A DNA stretch of 64,000 nucleotides from Endomychus coccineus (taxonomy: Eukaryota; Arthropoda; Insecta; Coleoptera; Endomychidae). The stretch covers positions 1,674,001-1,738,000 of the forward strand of contig OY294069.1 in assembly GCA_958510875.1 (NCBI GenBank). Reading direction: 5' to 3'. The notes under the pieces are model-generated. The model saw only the letters and a list, made by a program, of their open reading frames with translations. It was not told the origin of the DNA and searched no databases. Below are positions 55,957-64,000 of the stretch, piece after piece. How positions within the stretch are numbered: position 1 is the first letter of the stretch; each line of letters begins with the position of its first letter. The position numbers and the translations under genes were made by a program.

Positions 55957-58243
55957 CTAGAGTGCGGTACGTTCGTCATAGACTATAACAGCTTCATTGT
56001 CTACTAGAGAATCTGTGTCCTTGTGTAAAAATTGGCTGCGTGATTTACTAAGTGCTATAATGGCGGCTTCATCGTTTCTCATACGATTTTTTCGCTTTTT
56101 ACTAAAGTTGACCTGCAAATTGCGAAAATTTTAGGAGATAGAACAGTTTTAATCGGTCGTGACCACTTACCTTCGCGTACAGGTCGTTCAGGTCATCTTC
56201 GGTCGACAGGGGCCGGGGTTTCGACCTCACCCACGCCGGTAGACTTCGGGTTTTCAACGTTGGCCCTGAAGATGGATCGTCGTCGTCTCTAGAAGCTACT
56301 TCGTCTAGAACTACAACAAAATAATTGAAGATTCGCTTGACGTTTGTCTTTAACCACTGAATAGTTCATTTCAGGGAGTCTAAGTTTCAGAGGGGTGATT
56401 CAAAAAGAACTTGAATTTAATTCGAGGACCGTTTCCGATTACATTTCACAACCCAGTTGTGCCATGGGGCAAAATACCGTGCTTTGATTGGCTAACGCCC
56501 CTGCTAGACCAGCCAGTAAGACCACTCAGATCTTTTAAACCTAAACTGGGTTTTTAGTGTACAGAATTTTTACTTGATACTTCGTTCCTGCTCATAAGTG
56601 TGGTCCTTCGAGCCGTATGAAATCATAGACATTTTAATCTGACCATTATTTTTACCGCATGTGTTGACAGGACAGATGTACGCGCCATTTGTGCAAGAAG
56701 AATTACCAATCCTTTAGATTACTCCCTCTGGGGATATGTGAAGTGGAATGTGTATGAAAACGACATTGAAAATATTGATATGCTTCAAGAAAATATTATA
56801 CGGACATTTGGCACCATACGGAATAGTTCAAGCATATTACAAAGAATTCGTGCCTCGATGCAAAGAAGATGTAGAGCATGCATTAACGACGCTCGTGGAG
56901 GTCACTTCGAGCACCTTCTTTAATTTCTGGACTTTTTAAATAACAATAATAATAATTTGTATTAATGTATGTAGTAATTTTTGTCGTATTTCATTATCAA
57001 TAAATATAAATTTAACTAATTTTAGATAGGAAAGTAGAAAAGTTTATATTACTTATATGTTTTTGAGTATACCGGGTTGTAGGTTCTTTGAAACTTTTGT
57101 TTTTGTAATTGAATGATTTTCCTTGCCCCTGTACACATGACTTATTGAAGTGCATCCTCCCGAGCATGCATCAGCCAATCACAGTCCAGTAAAAACACAA
57201 CTAATTTGTGAAATTTAAACATGTATAGGTAAGGTATTGATTAATATTAGGTAAGGTGAGGATAGCTGCCGATGTATGTTTTGGATGAAGTCTTATGCGG
57301 CATCATCTTGGAAGGATCGTTGAAAACTTCGTCGTCGGAAGTGTCGGTGTTGTGATTTGCACCATCACGTAAACAAAGTTAAAGTTACAAAAGAACTGAG
57401 TTATCTCCTTTGGACTTCTTCATCTGGGATTTTTTCAAGTAAGATCCATATGAACTACTCCCAGGAGATTCTACAGCTCAAGCAATAAATAAAACGTTAC
57501 ATTCGTGAAATCCAGTCGTTCCCTACTATGCCGGGAATTTCGTCCAACGAGTTATACGCCCGCCGCCAACAAGCTACGATGTACATGGACATTTTATTTG
57601 ATGCTTAGACAGCGACCATTCGGCAGGCTGTAAAACGATCCAGCTTTATTGAGTCACCTCTCATGATGAAGAAAACTTTGAAATTAGGTAAAATGCCGAT
57701 TGTATTCACATCATCTAGTAGGACGGAGTCATTTTCCGGATAGAATTTAAACTATGGCTATAACAATATATAAATACTTACTACTACTGGAAGCATATTG
57801 AACCACGTGCGGAGTGAATTCTGAAATTTCTGGCATGGGAAGATATTTGGGAACAATTTCCCCGTTAGTGTTCAAACTAGAAGCACCCAATTGTATGGGT
57901 TGACTGAGTGGGCGCTGTTTTCTCGACGTGCCAGATGTTTTCGGCATCTAAGTTGAAAAAAAAAGGTGTAAAGGACGTCGAACTGACAACGTATCATACA
58001 TTATTACCTGACTGGATGTCCCTGGATTGCTGCTACTTCTGGGGACCGGACAAATTCCGGGACATTGCGTACATTGGGGACCTCCCATACGAGGTGTATA
58101 CCATGGTCCGCCTTGAACTGGAACCAATCTATTGCTGTATCCCCAACCGTTTCCTTTTTCCTCTGCATAAATCGCCGCCTGGCTGGGAATGGCAGAGGGT
58201 TGAGCTTGAACGGTTATTGCATTGGGATCCATCTTCGTCAAGC
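55957..58243 (-). CDS. C-terminal exons of an unrecognised protein with PDZ-ligand-like tail (partial)
   Basis: I do not recognise the family. Four exons join in phase: 58243-58008 (78 codons: LTKMDPNAITVQAQPSAIPS, NGWGYSNRLVPVQGGPWYTP, CTQCPGICPVP), 57947-57782 (MPKTSGTSRKQRPLSQPIQL, EFTPHVVQYASSS), 56310-56171 (LDEVASRDDDDPSSGPTLKT, STEDDLNDLYAK) and 56112-55957 (VNFSKKRKNRMRNDEAAIIA, ending VIVYDERTAL then TAG). About 231 residues are visible; the first codon shown is split by an intron, so more exons lie upstream, probably beyond 64000. There are no membrane segments here. It is polar, Pro/Ser-rich, with a basic KKRKNRMR patch, and the last residues T-A-L fit a class I PDZ ligand. This looks like the cytoplasmic tail of an adhesion or receptor protein (inference). 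Introns hold transposase relics. Confidence 0.8.
56640..56925 (+). pseudogene. Tc1/mariner-type transposase C-terminal relic, in the third gene's intron
   Basis: Reads DYSLWGYVKWNVYENDIENI, then a helical tail ending RRCRACINDARGGHFEHLL. The LWGY.K..VY motif after the third catalytic residue and the GGHFEHLL ending are typical of IS630-Tc1-mariner transposases of insects. It lies antisense to, and just outside, the exon at 56171-56310. Confidence 0.82.
57390..57640 (+). pseudogene. Tc1/mariner-type transposase relic, strongly decayed
   Basis: Reads LSPLDFFIWDFFK (the P-L-D-F-F-x-W region after the third catalytic Asp), then a stop and DPYELLPGDSTAQAI. Lies in the same intron (56311-57781) as the previous relic. 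Confidence 0.6.
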
Positions 58244-58457
58244 CTGCAATAGAACACTTTATTATTTTTGATTAATCTGCGTCTGAAAACATTATATTAT
58301 TACAAGTACTGCAAATCCCGTTTCTTCATATTTTCCCACACAAACAACTATTAATTATTAGATTTCAATCCCTTAGTTGTACACGACGGGGAATGATCAC
58401 CTGTCCCATCCACAGCTTTGCAGATGAAGCCAGAAGAGCGAGACAGAGACAGGCATA

Positions 58458-59714
58458 GTCCAGTCATTATAGGAGATTTTCATCGAAATTTTTGGGTACA
58501 GCTCAATTTTTGTACCAAAGTGTAGGTTTTGGTATCTGAAAACATGTGTCACTGACGCGCCTGCGCGCGCATATTAGCATTCGTCAGAATAGATATATAT
58601 ATACGTTTTTTTGCCATTTTTTGCACAAAATGGAGAATATATCCAAATGTATGCATTTTATCGAAAAAATGAAGAGGAGTAAAGTTGTTCAGAATTAAAT
58701 TTCCTATAAAAATGCATTATTTGATTTTCCGATTTTCTTCGCAGTTTTCCCGGGCGCGGGAAATTAATTTTCCCATGATTTTCAACGTTAGTTTCTCTTT
58801 TTATTTTCATTTTACCATTCAAACAATATTATGAAATTGTGAAACGTTTTTTTAGTATTTTATGTTATTTAAGAAAGACACGTGTGCTTGCATTTTTTAT
58901 TTCAGCCTCATGATGGAAAATTCGTGGAAAATTTTATCAACACAATAGTGCTTTTCTATGCAAAATCCTATTTTGAACAACTTTTGTTTGGATCATTTTT
59001 TCATATAACGCTCCGATTTTGAGAAAAATTGACTTTGTCGATACGTCTGTTTCTCATTTTGAAAATGACTGGAAAATCGGGAAATCGAATAGTGTGTACT
59101 TATAGGAAATTTAATTCTAAGCAACTTTTTCTCTATTGATTTTTTCGCTAAAATGCACTATATAAGCTACAGAACTGTTTTTTAAATTTTTTGTTATATA
59201 TAAAATACGACTTATACGTGTATTTTTTTGTTTAAGGCTTTGAAATGGGAAATTCGCGGAAAATTTTGGAATCAGAATAGTGCTTTCCTATGCAAAATGA
59301 TATTCTGAACAACTTTTGTTTGAAACTTTTTTTGATAGAACGCTTCTGTTTCGAGAAAATTCGATTTTACTGAAAAATATATATATATATGCATTTTATT
59401 TTCACGCGCCCGGGAAAACTGCGAAGAAAATCGGAAAATCAAATAATGCATTTTTATAGGAAATTTAATTCTGAACAACTTTACTCCTTTTCATTTTTTC
59501 GATAAAATGCATACATTTGGATATATTCTCCATTTTGTGCAAAAAATGGCAAAAAAACGTATATATATATCTATTCTGACGAATGCTAATATGCGCGCGC
59601 AGGCGCGTCAGTGACACATGTTTTCAGATACCAAAACCTACACTTTGGTACAAAAATTGAGCTGTACCCAAAAATTTCGATTATTTGCTCAAAGATCTCC
59701 TATAATGACTGGAC
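58458..59714. mobile_element. Long palindromic foldback element with TA target site (family F3)
   Basis: 1257 bp between TA dinucleotides (58456-58457, 59715-59716). Ends GTCCAGTCATTATAGGAGA and its complement. The arms are nearly perfect inverse copies for about 300 bp, including GGTACAGCTCAATTTTTGTA, CTGACGCGCCTGCGCGCGCA and CATTATTTGATTTTCCGATT, down to GCAGTTTTCCCGGGCGCGGG; weaker inverted similarity continues inward. No transposase. Confidence 0.9.
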
Positions 59715-59744
59715 TAGCAATTCATTTATAGATATTCGCAAACG

Positions 59745-59905
59745 ATTTTGAAAAGGGGATCTGATAATCTAGTAGAGTTTAATGCAACCAAAACTCAAGC
59801 TTGCATCTTCTCCAGAACAGCAAAAAAACCTTCGATTGAAATCGCTCAGGACAATCTGGATATGATCAATAGTGATGAAAATTTTTCGAATATTAAAACA
59901 TAGCT
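59745..59905 (+). pseudogene. Non-LTR RT fragment (family A)
   Basis: Reads VEFNATKTQACIFSRTAKKP, nearly the same as the segment in the relic at 29.7 kb. It then runs into the MINSDENF segment and a stop. About 50 codons. Confidence 0.75.
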
Positions 59906-59924
59906 CCCTGCGACTTTTGGCTAT

Positions 59925-60151
59925 TTCCTCGATTGAAAATACCGCTTAAAGGACACCGCTTCGACGATAAAGAGACTGCTGAAACTAATGCGACGAATGC
60001 ACTAAAGGCGATTCCAAAAACTGACTTTCAAGACTGCTTTAGAAAGTGGAAGCATCGATATGAGCGTGTTGTTCAATCAAATGGGCACTACTTTGAAGGA
60101 TGCCACCATTGCCACCAACCGGATGACGAAGTAATCGAGGTAATCGGATAG
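59925..60151 (+). pseudogene. Mariner-like transposase C-terminal fragment
   Basis: KIPLKGHRFDDKETAETNAT, then DFQDCFRKWKHRYERVVQSN and GHYFEG. This is the C-terminal helical segment of mariner-type transposases (LKG.RF....E......L..I....F..cF..W..R...ci...G.YFEG). The N-terminal and catalytic parts are absent. Confidence 0.82.
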
Positions 60152-60154
60152 TTT

Positions 60155-61430
60155 TGGGACAGACCTCGTATTCACTTCAACATCAATTCATACAGAAAAA
60201 CTCGCCAAATATGATTGCTGAAAACATAAATATTTACATGTGAACAATATTTCTTCCGCGAATGATGATTCAAATCTTGCCAAGGATGTTTACCTTACAA
60301 TGTTACATTGAAAACCACTATATATACGGGTGCGCTAAGTGCACGTATTTCCACGAATAATAAAACCAGATTATCGTTGAAGTTTTTATGGGTTTTGCGT
60401 GAAATACGACGAAAATCCGATGAAATGGTTAATGACGAAGGTATTAAGGTGAATTTTCTATTCTTGAATCGTCTGTGTGTAACTTAGAGCAACTACATCG
60501 ATGTTATGTTTTCGATCAAATTCAATTCCTTCGCAATTACGCTATTACGGACACGACGTTTAATTGGTAATTTCGGTTTTAATTTCCGAGCCATCCACGT
60601 AACGTGGGTGGCGTGGCAGCAATAGAATTCTAGAGGGCAAACGGACCGTCAACTAATGTGAAACATCTGCCAGTGATGTGTTATTTCCGCTTTTTATCAG
60701 GATTGTTATTCGGTTTTGCTACGCTCCGCTTCATAAATATTCTACCAATTTCTACTACTAATATAATAATAATCGATACAATCTTGAAAAATTTCACATT
60801 TCCATCTAGAGCAGACATTTCATGTAAGGTCTTTAAGAATTCGGAGCCATTACAGAGAAAAATTCTGTAACTTATACAATAGAAGAATTAATATAAGTAA
60901 TTAATTATTCAGCTACGGATAATTATAAATGAAACTGAACTCAACAATTATTGTCAAGCAATGATTTTGATGTTTAGTGCAGTCACTCGACCAAAATGAG
61001 AATGAATTCGCGACCCAATAAAAAATGTGCTACATTTTCTTCTCGTCTAAAATGTTTTTGTCTATGGGCAATAGGACACAAGAAAATCGATTAAAATTTT
61101 TTTTCAAAACGACGGCGAAAGTCCGGGGTTTTTGACTCATCTCGTGATCGCAAGATCATATGCAAAATATTTTGATAGACTAGTAGTTAAAAATAGAGTA
61201 CTAGTGCAAATTGAAATTATTGTCGTAAAAGCTTCACTTTGCAATTCCATATATCCATATCATATCTGCAGCTATATTAATTACGATAAAACGTAATAAA
61301 ACGGAATTTCCGGTTGATCGTGATTAAATGCATGTATATAACATAATATATTCCTATGAACTAGAACTAGCACAGAAGCAAAATCTTATACAAGCACTAA
61401 AACCTGTTTATGTGTGAGACTATTAAAATA
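60155..61430. other. No gene seen
   Basis: Only short frames. Upstream exons of the third gene could in principle lie here on the minus strand, but no acceptor/donor pair with a convincing frame was recognised. Confidence 0.4.
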
Positions 61431-61439
61431 AAATCTATT

Positions 61440-61680
61440 TCCAACAAGATGGAACACCTCCACATTTTTCAATGGTTGCTCATCAATCTGCATCCAATAA
61501 ATTTACTAATAATAGGATTGGTAGGGGATGAGCAATCGAATGGTCTCCAAATTGGCCAGACTTGACGGTCACATATATTTTATATGGGGATGTGTTAAGT
61601 CTCTGGCTCACAAACCTGTACCCGAAAATTTTGCAGAATTACAAGAAAACCTTGACAATGGGTGCATCTTACCGAAATAG
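61440..61680 (+). pseudogene. Tc1/mariner-type transposase relic
   Basis: Reads YFQQDGTPPHFS (second catalytic Asp region, QQDGAP.H), then after a stop AIEWSPNWPDLT (third catalytic Asp region with PRSPDL decayed), YGDVLSLW, and LYPKILQNYKKTL. Same superfamily as the relics at 44.5, 56.7 and 62.9 kb, but a different copy. Confidence 0.78.
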
Positions 61681-61805
61681 CCTAGTGAGGTCTTTCCCTA
61701 TGCCTGTAACCGCCAAACCATGAGAAAAATATTTCTCCTCTCCCTACATTCCACAGCTGGCTCACACGGTGTTCTTCGAACATTATAGTTTACCCTCTCG
61801 TGTAG
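61680..61805 (+). pseudogene. 3' tail of family A non-LTR element
   Basis: Reads PSEVFPYACN, then HSTAGSHGV, matching the tail of the relic at 12895-13020 (PSEVFPYAYN, then ctcacac-type sequence). Both are followed by TTCCCTCTCGTGTAGT-like DNA. Confidence 0.75.
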
Positions 61806-61889
61806 TAAAACTATGAAAAAAACTGTCTATACGATAACTCAAAAACGAAAGGTCCTATCATATTCATATATTGACAAGCAATCGTTTGC

Positions 61890-61965
61890 TGTGTGGTGAC
61901 TGATGTGGTTGAGGGACTAGGCACCAAAGTTCCATTCAATAGACTCGGGTTCGTTTCCCAGGAAC
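61890..61965 (+). pseudogene. tRNA-like sequence (SINE head or tRNA pseudogene)
   Basis: A B-box-like GGGTTCGTTTCCC and an upstream A-box-like TGTGGTTGAGG are spaced as in tRNA-derived elements. The acceptor ends do not pair. Confidence 0.4.
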
Positions 61966-62091
61966 GGAAAATTTGATTTTGTACTTTTTCTTAAAAACGT
62001 TATTAATTTGAATATTATTTAGTTGTGTAAAGATAATGGAAGAAATAATTTATTTCATTATCTTTACACAAATGCGAAGAGTATATATATA

Positions 62092-63878
62092 CAGGGTATT
62101 CCACGAGAGCCGTTCGTTAGAAGTTTTCGTGGTTAGAAAAAAATTAGAATTCTGAAATTTTGGGTGCCAGGGTTATCTAAGATTTTCTTTCTTTTCAAAA
62201 TATTTTCAAGATCATACTACTTCCGGTTACACCGGAAGTCGCCATTAGCTTCCTTATTTTAAATGGAACACCCGGTATATTATTTCATTTTTAGATTCCT
62301 GAGAAAATTTCATAGTGAATTCCATCAGGTTTTCCTATACCTATTTTCAATTTTTTCTTAGATATCTTGATTTTTTTGAAAATTTTGACAGATGTAGCGC
62401 TGTTTTGATCATTGCGCCCTTTAACCAATTTCGATTGGTGGAAAGCGCTTCTGGGGTAGACGGAAGCACAGGAATGATTCTTTCGAATGTCATATTGACA
62501 ACTGATTTATCGCATACAGGGTATCCAAAATTTAATGACCAATTACATCATTTTAAAAGTTGAAAAAGTTCGTTTTTTCAAATAGGACACCCTGTATTTT
62601 ATTGGATGGTCGGATGCAGAATTTGATTCTGCATCGATTTGCTATAACATTCCCTATACCTATTTCCAGTGGTTTTCTTGTTAATCCATATTTTTTATTT
62701 TAATGTGGTTTTTTGGCAGAAACCGAAACATCGCTTGCTTTTCGAAGCCAAAGAAACATCAATGAAACGGTAAAAAATTTACTTTAATTAGAACATGACA
62801 TTAGTAGATAACATTTAGAACGAAATATAAAATTAAAAAAAAAATTGGAACACTATGACATAAAATAATAAGAGAATGTAAAATTACAATAATTGTTCTA
62901 TATGACCTCCATTTTGGTTCAAACACTGAATAACTCTGTCATATACTCCTCGCGAAACAGACCTCCGAAGTTCGTCTGGACTTATATTAGTAAGCGCATG
63001 GTGAACACGGTTCAACAATTCCTCTCTAGTTTGTACCGGCCTAGAGTACACTAGTTCTTTTATGCGACCTCAGAGGTAAAAAACCAAGGGGTTCAAATCG
63101 GGTGATCTGGGTGGCCAGTTCCAAGGGCCAATTCACCGATCCTCGAACATCAGTGACAATTGCCGGTGTACAGATATAGTGGAATGTGCTGAAGCACCAT
63201 CAAGCTGATACCAACTGTTTGCTCTATCACGTGGAGGTAGGGCATTTAGAAAATCACTAACAAACCCTCTCAGTATCTCCAGATATCTTGCCGCATTTAA
63301 ATTTGGTAGAACTTTTGGAGTTTGATCACCTTTTGATAAAAATATGGATTAACAAGAAAACCACTGGAAATAGGTATAGGGAATGTTATAGCACATCAAT
63401 GCAGAATCAAATTCTGCATCCGACCATCCAATAAAATACAGGGTGTCCTATTTGAAAAAAACGAACATTTTCAACTTTTAAAATGATGTAATTGGTCATT
63501 AAATTTTGGATACCCTGTATGCGATAAATCAGTTGTCAATATGGCATTCGAAAGAATGTGCTTCCGTCTACCCCAGAAGCGCTTTCCACCAATCGAAATT
63601 GGTTAAAGGGCGCAATGCTCAAAACAGCGCTACATCTGTCAAAATTTTCAAAAAAATCAAGATATCTAAGAAAAAATTGAAAATAGGTATAGGAAAACCT
63701 GCTCCATTTAAAATAAGGAAGTTAATGGCGACTTCCGGTGTAACCGGAAGTAGTATGATCTTGAAAATATTTTGAAAAGAAAGAAAATCTTGGATAACCC
63801 TGGAACCCAAAATTTCAGAATTCTAACTTTTTTCTAACCACGAAAAATTCTGACGAACGGCTCTCGTGGAATATCCTG
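62092..63878 (-). mobile_element. Tc1/mariner-type element with very long inverted repeats (family F4)
   Basis: 1787 bp between TA dinucleotides (62090-62091, 63879-63880). Ends CAGG(G/A)TATTCCACGAGAGCC in inverse orientation. Left arm 62092 to about 62702; right arm about 63336-63878; the arms share TTCCGGTTACACCGGAAGT, CTACCCCAGAAGCGCTTTCC and ATTCTGCATCGATTTGC-like segments. A decayed transposase lies between the arms, so the element carried its own enzyme. Confidence 0.92.
62870..63335 (-). pseudogene. Transposase (D...D catalytic region) inside the F4 element
   Basis: The minus strand reads NLNAARYLEILRGFVSDFLN, NSWYQLDGASAHST (second catalytic Asp), WPPRSPDLNPLVFYL (third catalytic Asp), then a TGA stop where W is expected, then GRIKELVYSRPVQTREELLN and a tail ending QNGGHIEQLL before TAA. 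About 34 residues separate the second and third Asp, as in DD34-type mariner-like enzymes. The N-terminal DNA-binding part is absent from the 630-bp interior, so the copy is also deleted. Confidence 0.88.
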
Positions 63879-64000
63879 TATATCTTATAGAATGTGAAAC
63901 AATTATATAATAATCAGTAACCAAATCAAATGATTCGCTACGCACACTAGTTATCAATTCTTCAAACGGCAACACATTACTAGTTAGTTATATTTAGATG

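Overview
The window is AT-rich animal nuclear DNA, most probably from an insect. It has spliced genes with GT-AG introns, orthologues of conserved eukaryotic proteins, short TTAGG-type telomere-like repeats, and a dense, mostly decayed transposon load (Penelope-like, non-LTR, hAT, Tc1/mariner-like, Helentron-like, MITEs and foldback elements). Species or order cannot be fixed from the sequence; a beetle-like or other TE-rich insect genome fits.

Real genes. Two housekeeping genes are complete and head to head. SPT16 (FACT histone chaperone large subunit; 5 coding exons, 34721 down to 23560, minus strand) and eIF2A (8 coding exons, 35407 to 48455, plus strand) share a 685-bp intergenic interval. 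Every splice junction was checked for phase: the joined CDSs are 3441 bp (1146 aa) and 1758 bp (585 aa). A third gene enters from the right on the minus strand: its last four coding exons (58243 to 55957, about 231 aa) end in a class I PDZ-ligand-like tail, and I do not recognise the family. A fourth candidate is a single first coding exon (14976 to 14767, minus) below a CpG-rich promoter-like stretch; the rest of that gene was not found.

Layout. 1-14.7 kb: transposon fragments only (non-LTR RT, Penelope GIY-YIG pieces, a Helentron-type helicase/endonuclease fragment, an hAT element with a perfect 8-bp target duplication). 14.7-16.5 kb: orphan first exon and unexplained sequence. 16.6-23.45 kb: a satellite-like array present as about 2.6 tandem copies of a 2.6-kb block, carrying MITEs and a solo LTR duplicated with the block. 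23.5-34.7 kb: SPT16 with TE-filled introns. 35.4-48.5 kb: eIF2A, whose introns hold a MITE, a 150-bp tandem array, a Penelope-like element and a large hAT-like element. 48.9-50.2 kb: an EN-RT-RNase H non-LTR relic. 50.25-53.2 kb: a 218-bp satellite with an exact 1306-bp higher-order period. 53.3-56 kb: Penelope remnants with hammerhead ribozymes. 56-58.2 kb: third gene. 58.4-64 kb: two large foldback elements and transposase relics.

Most striking signal. The Penelope-like family here carries hammerhead ribozyme motifs that can be folded by eye: three intact copies (42079-42121 minus, 55195-55238 minus, 55537-55580 plus) and one broken copy (53429-53470). At 55.2-55.6 kb two intact ribozymes face opposite ways around a reverse-transcriptase fragment. 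A second Penelope family has six copies of a related hammerhead-like core lacking an obvious stem I.
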